35,715 nt of DNA from Methylophaga sp. (GTDB lineage: Bacteria; Pseudomonadota; Gammaproteobacteria; Nitrosococcales; Methylophagaceae): NCBI GenBank assembly GCA_002706095.1, contig PAJP01000006.1, positions 41,007-76,721 of the forward strand, read 5' to 3'. The notes under the pieces are model-generated. The model did not search any database, had not been told where the DNA came from, and saw only the letters and a list, made by a program, of their open reading frames with translations. The stretch's first letter is position 1. Every line of letters starts with the position of its first letter. Position numbers and translations under genes: made by a program. This document shows positions 23,877 through 30,263 of this stretch, one piece after another.

Positions 23877-24849
23877 ACCCTTTGAATTCTGTTAACCAAC
23901 GAAGGTCTTTGTAGGGGTTCCAACCATTTTTAAACCTCCTGTGTATTTTGTGGGCTTGGTGCCATGTCACGCCTGCTAGGTTTGCCAAGTCTTTTACACC
24001 ATAGGATTTATTGTGGAAGGCTTCATAAAGATCGTCTGCTACACGCCAAACGTCTGAAGAACCGCTCCGCTGCCACGATAGATGGTAATGGGACGGCTCT
24101 CCGTAGACCTCTATAATTTCCTCATAAGATGATGTTGGATAAAGAGACTGATAATCTTCATCTTCTAAGGGATTCCAACCATCTAAAAAGTAATCAAATA
24201 TTCGACAAAAGGAACCATTGTTAACCATCAAGTAGTTACAAATTTTACCTTTTCCCCAATTAAGGTTTTCTTTTAACACGTAGCAAGTCCCAGCAAGGCC
24301 CCATGCAAAGTGGTTTACGGATTCTCCGTCACGTCGCCAAGGGGGTGTTTCTTCGTAATAAGCTCGTCGAGAATCTAACATTTTCTTTGTGTATTCTTCA
24401 TCCTGCCAAGCGTTCAGCATGTAATCAGAACGTTGTTTTGCAAACTCAGGAGTGGAGGTTACTTCGATAAGTTTTCCAGGGTTTCCAGAGCCTCCTGTGG
24501 CAGTATTCCACCCAATAAAATCACGCGGTCGTAACTTATACTCTAATTCTTTTGCATAATGTTCATTAGAGATACAAATGGTGTCTACAATCATCTCGGA
24601 ATCTTGGTACTTCCGCAATGCTTTATGAAACATATAATCATAGTTCTTGTTTCTAGCGTCAGAAAGGTGTTTATAAAATCTAGTGCGAGAACCCTGGCAT
24701 GTAATTCCAACATACCCTTGTGTAGTAATATCAGTGTGTTCTTCAAGGTGAATCCAATACACTTCAAACACTGTTTCAGTAGCCTTGCTTTTTACTTTTT
24801 CAACGATCTCTTCACTCCTGATCGATGTCTGGTATTTCAATTTTCGCAT
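23860..24849 (-). CDS. GIY-YIG homing endonuclease between TerS-like and TerL
   Basis: A 329-residue protein from the ATG at 24849, which has GAGAGGG close before it; the frame also opens at 24861. The GIY-YIG domain is at about residues 28-125: VYWIHLEEH (GIY-like strand), TQGYVGITCQG (YIG-like YVG), SRTRFYKHL with the catalytic Arg, HYAKELEYKL with the catalytic Glu, and GWNTATGGSGNPG. The C-terminal half has repeated helix-turn-helix-like text, e.g. VKDLANLAGVTWHQAHKIHR, for target binding. It overlaps the TerS-like gene by 38 bases at its start and the TerL start at its end. No group I core was seen, so it is free-standing. Confidence 0.88.
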   Translation of the reverse strand: MRKLKYQTSIRSEEIVEKVKSKATETVFEVYWIHLEEHTDITTQGYVGITCQGSRTRFYKHLSDARNKNYDYMFHKALRKYQDSEMIVDTICISNEHYAKELEYKLRPRDFIGWNTATGGSGNPGKLIEVTSTPEFAKQRSDYMLNAWQDEEYTKKMLDSRRAYYEETPPWRRDGESVNHFAWGLAGTCYVLKENLNWGKGKICNYLMVNNGSFCRIFDYFLDGWNPLEDEDYQSLYPTSSYEEIIEVYGEPSHYHLSWQRSGSSDVWRVADDLYEAFHNKSYGVKDLANLAGVTWHQAHKIHRRFKNGWNPYKDLRWLTEFKGYVHEY

Positions 24850-25693
24850 AATCCCTCTCAAAGTATTCGTCCGTAGAATTTAGTTCGTCTTCAATTTCTT
24901 CATAAGCTCGCTGTGAGCCAGATTTCAGATACCTTTCCAAAGAAGCCTCGTCTTTATGTTGCAAAACAGTACCAGGAACTTCTTCTGCATTAGAGGGTAA
25001 GATAACATTCACACGGGGGCCACTATTGTCATTACGCAACTTCTCCATTTCTTGCGGAGAGTAAGGCTTTAGAACCTGATGTGAATATTTCAAATATGTC
25101 TCAAGGGCTTTCATTTGTATCGAGGGCTTTACCTCTTCTTTCAAACCAAGCTGTTCTTTATCACCCATTGCATATAGAGCCAGTCTTTTAAGTGGGTCAA
25201 AGTTGAGCTTCTTAGCAGTCTCTTGAGCATTGGCGAGTCGCTTCTTCCGTTCTGCCTTAGCCTTAGCAGCAGACGCTTGGGCATACTCTTTATTCTGCAT
25301 TTGAGGATTGCCCTGTCGCTGCCCTGTCAAACGACTTACACAAACAACGCTTTTAAACTTCCTCGACCAGAACGCTTTATAAGCCCTGATAACCTTACCA
25401 TCTTCATCCTTCTGACCAGTAGGTTTCTTCTCAACAGCTAACCAAGCATGTTCACTAGGATGCTTAAAAAGATTATGGCGTTCATAAGCAACACCCTTCT
25501 TCAACTTCCACTTTTCACCAATCTGTTTAAGTGTATCGTCAATCGTGTAAATAACTTCCAACTCAGCACCATCAACTATACAAGGATCATTAACATCACT
25601 TGTCCAAAAATGACCAGTATCAGGAGACAATGCAAAATACTTTAAAGTATCATCAGCAGGGTCTTTCCATTCAATCCAATATTCATCTGACAT
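24812..25693 (-). CDS. Probable terminase small subunit
   Basis: A 293-residue protein, first in the late cluster, located directly before terL (after the inserted GIY-YIG gene). The ATG at 25693 is preceded by AAAGG; a TTG two codons upstream is less likely. The first 125 residues look like a beta-rich domain (WIEWKDPADDTLKYFAL, VEKKPTGQKDEDGKVIR). The middle has a Lys/Ala-rich helical stretch (AQASAAKAKAERKKRLANAQ), and the end is acidic. TerS proteins usually bind pac/cos DNA and stimulate TerL. The position supports this, but no classic N-terminal HTH was recognised, so the assignment remains provisional. Confidence 0.5.
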   Translation of the reverse strand: MSDEYWIEWKDPADDTLKYFALSPDTGHFWTSDVNDPCIVDGAELEVIYTIDDTLKQIGEKWKLKKGVAYERHNLFKHPSEHAWLAVEKKPTGQKDEDGKVIRAYKAFWSRKFKSVVCVSRLTGQRQGNPQMQNKEYAQASAAKAKAERKKRLANAQETAKKLNFDPLKRLALYAMGDKEQLGLKEEVKPSIQMKALETYLKYSHQVLKPYSPQEMEKLRNDNSGPRVNVILPSNAEEVPGTVLQHKDEASLERYLKSGSQRAYEEIEDELNSTDEYFERDYAKIEIPDIDQE

Positions 25694-25722
25694 AATCAAA
25701 ACCTTTATATTTATAAATAATG

Positions 25723-25763
25723 AAAAACCCTGCGGACTATTGGGAATAATCCAGAAGACAGGG
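25723..25763 (-). terminator. Intrinsic terminator before the late cluster
   Basis: On the minus strand CCCTG (25759-25763) pairs with CAGGG (25728-25732) around an extended hairpin that holds a second weak stem (TGG/CCA). It is followed by a run of five T (25723-25727). It lies after the tRNA genes and 30 bases before the TerS-like gene, so it should separate the leftward early/tRNA transcript from the late operon. Confidence 0.6.
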
Positions 25764-25867
25764 CTATTAAGAGGCGGGTTGTAAATAACTTTAAAAGTAA
25801 CTCAAAAGTTCTTATATTTTAAACATACGTAAAGAACAGTTTAGAGTCTTGTTCAGGACTTCTTACG

Positions 25868-25908
25868 CTACACAATGTTTACCAGGAAAAGGAATAATCA
25901 CTGTGTAG
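25868..25908 (-). repeat. Hairpin just 3' of tRNA-Cys
   Basis: CTACACA (25902-25908 on the minus strand) pairs with TGTGTAG (25868-25874), 7 bp. It begins 5 bases after the encoded CCA of the tRNA. It has no T-run, so it could guide 3' processing or block exonucleases. The rest of the 200-base gap (25764-25867) is AT-rich with a TATAAG-type sequence, and no gene is seen. Confidence 0.5.
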
Positions 25909-25913
25909 GTGCT

Positions 25914-25990
25914 TGGAATCGGGTAAGGGATTCGAACCCTTGAACAAAGGATTTGCAGTCCTCGCTATTAGACCTCTCTAGCAACCCGAC
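25914..25990 (-). tRNA. tRNA-Cys (GCA)
   Basis: The cloverleaf can be drawn. The acceptor is GTCGGGT/ACCCGAT with one G-U pair, discriminator T, and an encoded CCA. The D arm starts CTAG. The anticodon stem is GAGGA/TCCTT with loop CTGCAAA, anticodon GCA. The T arm is AAGGG-TTCGAAT-CCCTT. Length is 77 bases. It lies 7 bases from the second tRNA-like gene and in the same orientation as the leftward early transcript. A phage tRNA-Cys would supplement host decoding of TGC and TGT in phage genes. Confidence 0.93.
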
Positions 25991-25997
25991 ATTAAAT

Positions 25998-26081
25998 TGG
26001 AATCCCGTGGGTGAATTGAACACCTACCTTCCATCCGACTTTTAAGGATTGGTTTAGAAGACCAATGTCGGGACACGGGAC
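25998..26081 (-). tRNA. tRNA-Arg (UCU)-like gene lacking a D arm
   Basis: The acceptor GTCCCGT/ACGGGAT, discriminator T, encoded CCA, and a T arm GGTG-TTCAATT-CACC are intact. The anticodon arm ATTGGT-CTTCTAA-ACCAAT is perfect, with anticodon TCT at 26056-26058. Only about 8 bases lie between acceptor and anticodon stem, instead of 17-19, so no D arm can form. About 22 bases lie between anticodon and T arm. CCGAC before the anticodon arm can pair with GTCGG after it. It is an aberrant, degenerate or unusual tRNA; Arg AGA decoding is predicted from the anticodon. Length is 84 bases. Confidence 0.55.
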
Positions 26082-26091
26082 ATAAACTTAC

Positions 26092-26325
26092 TCAAAGTCC
26101 ATCATTTTCATCAAACTTCTCAATAGGGTTCATAATCATCTCCTGTTGAATCTTACGAATATCTGCAACTTGTTGATCAGTACACTTACCAAGTGCTTCT
26201 AAAGATGCTCCGAACATCACTTGTTTATCTTTAACACTGTAATTGTTATTACGCAGTGCTTGATAAGCCTGATCAAAAGTTACAACGTGAATAGAAGCTG
26301 CTGTAGTGTCTTTTGGAATCTCCAT
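26092..26325 (-). CDS. Small leftward early protein, unknown
   Basis: A 77-residue protein, last of five leftward genes before the tRNAs. It is mostly helical with HVVTFDQAYQALRNNNYSVK and CTDQQVADIRKIQQEMIMNP, and an acidic end (DENDGL). No family is recognised. It follows the 79-residue gene with a one-base gap and so is in the same transcript. In phages, genes in such positions usually are accessory host-takeover proteins. Confidence 0.5.
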   Translation of the reverse strand: MEIPKDTTAASIHVVTFDQAYQALRNNNYSVKDKQVMFGASLEALGKCTDQQVADIRKIQQEMIMNPIEKFDENDGL

Positions 26326-26326
26326 G

Positions 26327-26566
26327 TCAAGCTCCCTTCAAACGGCCTTGCCCATCATACTTCGAACAATTCCCATAGAACTTATCATGTGCCTTATGAA
26401 TACCCTTAATCATATTGTCCATATCAATAAGTGGCATATTTGCATCACTACGCATACTGTTAATTGCTCGACAATACCCTGTAGCAATCTTTAGCTTCTC
26501 ATCAAGGTTGCCGAAATAAGACACTTGAATGTTCTTACCATTTGCATCGTTAAATGTTTTGGTCAT
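26327..26566 (-). CDS. Small leftward early protein, unknown
   Basis: A 79-residue protein that overlaps the stop of the preceding gene by 4 bases (ATGA). It contains NIQVSYFGNLDEKLKIATGY and YGNCSKYDGQGRLKGA. No motif or membrane segment is recognised. Tight overlap implies translational coupling in the small leftward operon. Confidence 0.5.
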   Translation of the reverse strand: MTKTFNDANGKNIQVSYFGNLDEKLKIATGYCRAINSMRSDANMPLIDMDNMIKGIHKAHDKFYGNCSKYDGQGRLKGA

Positions 26567-26832
26567 GTGTTCAACTCCGTATAACCTTCTTCAAATGCCT
26601 CGGAAGGACTCCAAGAAGCATAGCCATCTTTATAAACTACGTAATACCCTTTGTCACTGTCTTCAGGATTATACCTAGAAATCCAATCAGCACTTACTTC
26701 AAAAGGCGCAAAAGACGTATCGCAAGGTATCAGAATAAAATCTCCGTTTGTGGCGTACACATCTTTAATCTTTAAAGCCCAAACTTTCTTATGCGATTGG
26801 TAAACTGGCATTTCTTGTTGAGTATCACTCAT
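26563..26832 (-). CDS. Small leftward early protein, unknown
   Basis: An 89-residue protein overlapping its neighbours on both sides by 4 bases. It is Tyr/Trp/Asp-rich: VWALKIKDVYATNGDFILIP, CDTSFAPFEVSADWISRYNP and YVVYKDGYASWSPSEAF. The composition suggests a compact beta-rich domain. I do not recognise a family. Confidence 0.5.
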   Translation of the reverse strand: MSDTQQEMPVYQSHKKVWALKIKDVYATNGDFILIPCDTSFAPFEVSADWISRYNPEDSDKGYYVVYKDGYASWSPSEAFEEGYTELNT

Positions 26833-27104
26833 GCTACAAACTCCTTAACATCTGTCGTATCCGATTTAGCCTTTTCAACACTCTCAAGGTGTTTCAAATA
26901 CTTTCGAGAAATCTTACGAGTTTCTTTAGCAGCCTGTTTAACTTTCTTATACACGTCATCAATCTGTTTAATGTCTACATCTTCAGACCCAACCGTGTAA
27001 GCCTCGATAACATCCAAGAGTTGCATCGTGTGTTCCTCAAGAATCTTTAAAGCTTCATTTCCTAATTCGTTAAGCTCTTCACGTTGTTCGTCTGTAAGTT
27101 TCAT
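26829..27104 (-). CDS. Small leftward early helical protein
   Basis: A 91-residue, strongly helical, charged protein: EQREELNELGNEALKILEEH, KVKQAAKETRKISRKYLKHL. It probably forms a helical bundle or a dimer. It has its own sigma70-like promoter upstream (27151-27179). No family is recognised. It is the first gene of the four-gene overlapping group down to the tRNAs. Confidence 0.5.
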   Translation of the reverse strand: MKLTDEQREELNELGNEALKILEEHTMQLLDVIEAYTVGSEDVDIKQIDDVYKKVKQAAKETRKISRKYLKHLESVEKAKSDTTDVKEFVA

Positions 27105-27150
27105 AAGTAATCAATCCTTTTGGTGTTTGTGTAATCAACCCTATACCTAC

Positions 27151-27179
27151 AGGTTAATCTGTATTTAAGAGTATGTCAA
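27151..27179 (-). promoter_or_regulatory. Sigma70-like promoter for the small leftward operon
   Basis: On the minus strand TTGACA (27174-27179) is followed by a 17-base spacer and TAACCT (27151-27156). The -35 is perfect and the -10 is weak (TAnnnT). An ACCT..AGGT inverted repeat (27146-27155) overlaps the -10 and may be an operator. It stands 47 bases before the helical gene's ATG. Confidence 0.55.
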
Positions 27180-27210
27180 GTATGCTGACCATAGTTATTC
27201 ATACTTATTT

Positions 27211-27513
27211 TCAATATCCCTCAGAAGGCACACTGAACATATCATCAATCTCATTATAATCCATAGGGTTACGCCACATCGTATCAACATAATCATCATC
27301 AGCTTTCTTGAGCGCTGGGTAGTGAACCCTTACGACATCCGCCCAACAGCGCTGGCATACGCCACGTTCCTGTTGATTCGTTCGTAAGTTTGCATCACAA
27401 CAAACACACCGAATATAAAATCCTTGTGACTTGTGATGTTTCTTAGATTCACGTTCGGAAGGCTTCACAACGGTTAAAGAATTTGGATTGTACTTTTTCG
27501 TTTCACTGGTCAT
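27211..27513 (-). CDS. Zinc-ribbon-like leftward early protein
   Basis: A 100-residue protein with two CxxC pairs, C36/C39 and C53/C56 (CVCCDANL, then GVCQRC), separated by 13 residues, as in a small zinc ribbon. The N-terminus is basic (TKKYNPNSLTVVKPSERESKK) and the C-terminus acidic and aromatic. It is the first leftward gene after the divergent control region. A nucleic-acid or RNA-polymerase-binding role is possible given position and zinc ribbon, but is not shown. Confidence 0.6.
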   Translation of the reverse strand: MTSETKKYNPNSLTVVKPSERESKKHHKSQGFYIRCVCCDANLRTNQQERGVCQRCWADVVRVHYPALKKADDDYVDTMWRNPMDYNEIDDMFSVPSEGY

Positions 27514-27535
27514 TTTAAACTCCTTGGAAATTACA

Positions 27536-27656
27536 TTTATAAATCCTCTGTAAAAGACTTTATAAAGATTCTATACAATGAATATATTACTTAATATAAC
27601 ACCAATAATATCTTTAATACTTAGTATTTATAAAGTCTCTATAAAGAACTTATAAA
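27536..27656. promoter_or_regulatory. Two phased triplets of TTTATAAA boxes
   Basis: The left triplet is TTTATAAA at 27536, TCTGTAAA at 27547 and TTTATAAA at 27559. The right triplet is TTTATAAA at 27627, TCTATAAA at 27638 and CTTATAAA at 27649. Starts are spaced 11-12 bases, one helical turn. AGACTTTATAAA (27555-27566) and TTTATAAAGTCT (27627-27638) are a perfect inverted repeat. The set lies between the leftward promoter and its first gene, so could bind a cooperative repressor or initiator. The area is very AT-rich. Confidence 0.5.
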
Positions 27657-27677
27657 TATCTTATTAAGTATATAACT

Positions 27678-27707
27678 AAGATAGCAAACCTTGATACCCC
27701 TTGTCAA
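27678..27707 (-). promoter_or_regulatory. Leftward early promoter
   Basis: On the minus strand TTGACA (27702-27707), an 18-base spacer, and TATCTT (27678-27683). It would drive the zinc-ribbon gene and beyond, reading through the phased box array. It is arranged back to back with the rightward promoter at a distance of about 45 bases. Confidence 0.65.
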
Positions 27708-27752
27708 CCCCTATTTTGAAAATAAATCATATTATTTTATCGTAGAAAATCC

Positions 27753-27781
27753 TTGACTCACTCAGACAGCTTTGATAAGAT
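27753..27781 (+). promoter_or_regulatory. Rightward early promoter
   Basis: TTGACT (27753-27758), a 17-base spacer, and TAAGAT (27776-27781). It matches the sigma70 consensus well and lies 48 bases before the first rightward ATG, which has AAAGGA as its ribosome site. It should be served by host RNA polymerase directly after infection. Confidence 0.75.
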
Positions 27782-27829
27782 TGTAGGTAGAGTTTTGAAG
27801 CAACCAATCACCTTTCAAAGGACTTACCT

Positions 27830-28135
27830 ATGACTTATCAAAAACCTAAGCAAGAGAATCAATCTAACACAGGACACACTGAAATCAAATTGTATTCTCA
27901 GAATGAACTTGATACGATGCTGTACAAGCAATTCCAAGACCTCTCAAAATCTTTCTTGGAAGCGGTTGTACAAGACAATATCAATCTGTATCATAAATTT
28001 CTCCATGACCAATTAACAACAGATGATTTCATTGATTGTTGTGCTAAATACGGTGTAAATTTAGAAGACCGCTACCAAAGTCTTTTAAAGATTATCCAAG
28101 ATAATGAATCTGATTTAGAGGAATACGATGTATGA
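27830..28135 (+). CDS. First rightward early protein, unknown
   Basis: A 101-residue protein, first behind the rightward promoter. It is acidic and helical: NELDTMLYKQFQDLSKSFLE, AVVQDNINLYHKFLHDQLTT and DRYQSLLKIIQDNESDLEEY. No family is recognised. First early genes often act on the host, but nothing in the sequence shows how. Its stop overlaps the next gene's ATG by 4 bases. Confidence 0.55.
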   Translation: MTYQKPKQENQSNTGHTEIKLYSQNELDTMLYKQFQDLSKSFLEAVVQDNINLYHKFLHDQLTTDDFIDCCAKYGVNLEDRYQSLLKIIQDNESDLEEYDV

Positions 28136-28683
28136 CTACAGTTATTGTTGATTTTAAAAATAAGAAAGTCTATGCTGACAAAACACGTACCTCTTTAAGA
28201 GACTGTACAAATTCTTTTCTAGTCAGAGCTTTTATCGGAGAGTCTGCGATAGACGAATACAGTCACTTTGACGATGGAGTATGTAAATTACGAACTACTT
28301 CGGATGGGTGCATACTGACGGGTGCAGGGAATGCTGATGTAATAAGTGCTTTTGGAAAATACCCTAGTTGTATCCCAGACACACCAAAGTCCTCGACAGA
28401 TGTAGTGATACTGAGATCAAAAGAAAACGCTGTACGTGTCATTCGGTACTCGTGTTCTGATAGGAACAAAATTTTTGGTAAGAAAAAGTGGATAGAGACT
28501 GTAAATATGAAAAGTGAGGGGTACCTTGTGCTGGGTAGTGGTAAGAACTTTGCATTAGGGGCTTTATACTCTGGTGTAAGTCCTGCGGAAGCGATTCTAG
28601 CAGCTTCTAAACTAGACCCTTTCACAAGTTCTTCTTATGATGTTCAAGATATTCCTAATTGTGAGGGTGACAGTAATGTATGA
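28132..28683 (+). CDS. Proteasome/HslV-like Ntn hydrolase
   Basis: A 183-residue protein with the layout of HslV and proteasome beta subunits. After Met removal it would begin with Thr (MTTVIVDFKNKKVYADKTRT), as in HslV TTIV... . Asp16 in VYADKT fits HslV Asp17. Lys52 in VCKLRTTSDGCILTGAGNAD fits HslV Lys33 before the VIAGFAG-type strand. Residues 134-145, LGSGKNFALGAL, match the GSGG.yA..A. loop, and 'SPAEAILAASKLDPFTSS' the following helix. It would be a self-compartmentalising protease or a related amidohydrolase. No unfoldase partner is visible here. It overlaps genes on both sides by 4-8 bases. Specific substrate unknown. Confidence 0.7.
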   Translation: MTTVIVDFKNKKVYADKTRTSLRDCTNSFLVRAFIGESAIDEYSHFDDGVCKLRTTSDGCILTGAGNADVISAFGKYPSCIPDTPKSSTDVVILRSKENAVRVIRYSCSDRNKIFGKKKWIETVNMKSEGYLVLGSGKNFALGALYSGVSPAEAILAASKLDPFTSSSYDVQDIPNCEGDSNV

Positions 28684-28765
28684 CGTGTTAGGATTATTTA
28701 TCTTTGTATCCATCGTAATATCTATGTTAGGCTTTGCGATGTATCTTAACAGACATCATTACTAG
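28676..28765 (+). CDS. 29-residue single-pass membrane protein
   Basis: A short frame starting inside the end of the Ntn hydrolase gene, with GAGGG upstream. The product, MYDVLGLFIFVSIVISMLGF and ending AMYLNRHHY, is one hydrophobic helix followed by a positive end, so N-out/C-in insertion is likely. Too short for family assignment. The 150-base gap that follows has a palindrome over an extended -10 and no other gene. Confidence 0.6.
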   Translation: MYDVLGLFIFVSIVISMLGFAMYLNRHHY

Positions 28766-28857
28766 CAAACTATCCAGGAACCCATATAAAACAAACAAGA
28801 GTGTGTGAACCTATGGGGTTGTTGGTACTACTTAACCCTAATAGGTCATTTTAAGAC

Positions 28858-28874
28858 ATGCTAACATAATGTTA
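28858..28874 (+). promoter_or_regulatory. Possible extended -10 promoter with palindromic operator
   Basis: TGCTAACAT carries an extended -10 (TG, one base, TAACAT). The -10 forms the left arm of the perfect inverted repeat TAACAT-A-ATGTTA (28862-28874). No good -35 is seen. It stands 43-55 bases before the ATG of the next gene. A repressor bound to the palindrome would cover the -10. Confidence 0.35.
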
Positions 28875-28916
28875 AACGGCTTTAAAATTGATTCTTAAAC
28901 CTACAGAGAGGTGTTT

Positions 28917-29168
28917 ATGAAAGTAACTGGTGAAATCCATAAATCAACATCTGTATTTGATGGGCGTATCTATGGTAAGATTGATTCTGATGAAGTCTTC
29001 AACAAGAAGTTGCAAAGGCTCAACAAGATTAAATCGAAAGGCTATCCTGTTCAGACATTTCGCAATTCCTTTAACGTTTGGATGGTGAAGCATAATGCCC
29101 AATGGTGGGATATGGATTCACTTGGGAAGCACTTACCAGAATTTGATATTGATAAGGAGTATGTGTGA
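28917..29168 (+). CDS. Rightward early protein, unknown
   Basis: An 83-residue protein from the ATG at 28917, preceded by GAGAGG; the GTG two codons upstream lies inside this ribosome site. It has a basic, beta/alpha-like sequence: STSVFDGRIYGKIDSDEVFN, KKLQRLNKIKSKGYPVQTFR, and NAQWWDMDSLGKHLPEFD. No known family was recognised. It is the first gene after a 150-base gap, so may begin a new transcript. Confidence 0.5.
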   Translation: MKVTGEIHKSTSVFDGRIYGKIDSDEVFNKKLQRLNKIKSKGYPVQTFRNSFNVWMVKHNAQWWDMDSLGKHLPEFDIDKEYV

Positions 29169-29169
29169 G

Positions 29170-29352
29170 ATGTGTAACGCTAAAACAAACATCCGTATCT
29201 ACATCCAAGGTATTACACAAGACGGTTCTAAAGAATTTCTCGTAACAACACTTGACAGACGTGATGCAGAGGTGTATGTTAAAGACCATCAAAAGATATT
29301 CCCAGGACGGTATGCTGAATACAAGATTGGGACAGCTTCAGAATTATTTTAA
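29170..29352 (+). CDS. Rightward early protein, unknown
   Basis: A 60-residue protein from the ATG at 29170, with AAGGAG 10 bases before it. An in-frame ATG at 29161 would add MCE and is nearly on top of the SD. It reads as a small alpha/beta domain: TNIRIYIQGITQDGSKEFLV and YVKDHQKIFPGRYAEYKIG. No family is recognised. Confidence 0.5.
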   Translation: MCNAKTNIRIYIQGITQDGSKEFLVTTLDRRDAEVYVKDHQKIFPGRYAEYKIGTASELF

Positions 29353-29367
29353 CCAAGGGGTATTAAA

Positions 29368-29604
29368 ATGACGCCAACACAATACATGAAAACACAAGAC
29401 GCAATACGAATCTTCAACAACATGGGAATGGCTGTTAAAACCACAAGTAAGTATTGGGAAATCAAAGAAAGAAGTGGTGCAATGTTAGGCGTGTTTGAGT
29501 CTTCAAACGAGCTTTATACAGCGGCGGTAGCTTATCAGCAAGGTTACTTTGCAGGTCTTATCGGAGAGATTGAACGACTTGAAGATTCCATAGGAGATGT
29601 GTGA
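29368..29604 (+). CDS. Rightward early protein, unknown
   Basis: A 78-residue protein with AAGGGG upstream. It has RIFNNMGMAVKTTSKYWEIK and VAYQQGYFAGLIGEIERLED, suggesting a small mixed fold with a C-terminal helix. Function unknown. It overlaps the region of the next gene's ribosome site. Confidence 0.5.
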   Translation: MTPTQYMKTQDAIRIFNNMGMAVKTTSKYWEIKERSGAMLGVFESSNELYTAAVAYQQGYFAGLIGEIERLEDSIGDV

Positions 29605-29605
29605 T

Positions 29606-29848
29606 ATGTCGGGAGGAAGATATGATTACAAACAGTATAATATCCAAGATATTGTCGAGATTATGGAAGAAGACTTGCAAAACCCTGATGTTGAGATGCA
29701 CACCAAGACCCACATAGCCTTGTGCAAACACCAATTAGAACTTGCACAGACCTATGTACATCGTTTAGATTGGTTGTTATCTGGTGACGATGGTTGGGAA
29801 TCTTTTAACAAACGTCTTCAAGAGGAGCTTGCTATAAATGACACATAA
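29606..29848 (+). CDS. Conserved phage protein, SGGxxDYK type
   Basis: An 80-residue protein from the ATG at 29606, which has GGAG 9 bases upstream; the frame also opens at 29597. The start, MSGGRYDYKQYNIQDIVEIM, is like a widespread phage protein of unknown function ('MSGG.fdYKqY.i.dia..i'). The rest is helical (CKHQLELAQTYVHRLDWLL). It overlaps the next gene by 11 bases. Confidence 0.6.
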   Translation: MSGGRYDYKQYNIQDIVEIMEEDLQNPDVEMHTKTHIALCKHQLELAQTYVHRLDWLLSGDDGWESFNKRLQEELAINDT

Positions 29849-30248
29849 ACTAACAACCTCCGTAATCCCTTGGATAGAAATTACAGGAGATGGTGGTGCC
29901 TCTGTAGACCTTATCCAACTCTACGGACGCGACTATTTAGACACTCTCGATGATGACATCCTCCAACAACTTGCTGACGATACTCTCGCAGAAAATAACG
30001 ACATCATCACAAATTATATAGACACTGTGCAAAATATGCTGTATGGTACTCCAAAGCTCTTTCACACAGTCGCTATTATGAAGGATGGATCATCAAGATG
30101 TTACACATTCCAAGATGATGAGGAGCGTGATGAATATGTTGAGTGCCTTGCGAATGGTGCTGTGAAGAATGTTGACAAGATCATCATTGTGGATAGCAAT
30201 TTGGATTGGACTGAAGTAGAGTATGAAAGTTTTTATAGAATGCACTGA
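29838..30248 (+). CDS. Acidic early protein, unknown
   Basis: A 136-residue, very acidic protein: LYGRDYLDTLDDDILQQLAD and DDEERDEYVECLANGAVK. Its start, LTTSVIPWIEITGDGGA, could form strands. It could mimic DNA because of its charge, but no motif proves it. Function is unknown. Confidence 0.5.
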   Translation: MTHKLTTSVIPWIEITGDGGASVDLIQLYGRDYLDTLDDDILQQLADDTLAENNDIITNYIDTVQNMLYGTPKLFHTVAIMKDGSSRCYTFQDDEERDEYVECLANGAVKNVDKIIIVDSNLDWTEVEYESFYRMH

Positions 30249-30263
30249 GAACGGAGGTGTAAA

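Noticed and set aside
23860-24861. Intron containing the GIY-YIG gene
   Set aside because: TerS-like and TerL frames are complete and overlap the GIY-YIG gene at both ends, leaving no room for a ribozyme core.
28263-28625. Minus-strand frame inside the Ntn hydrolase gene
   Set aside because: It is antisense to a gene with clear family motifs and has no ribosome site.
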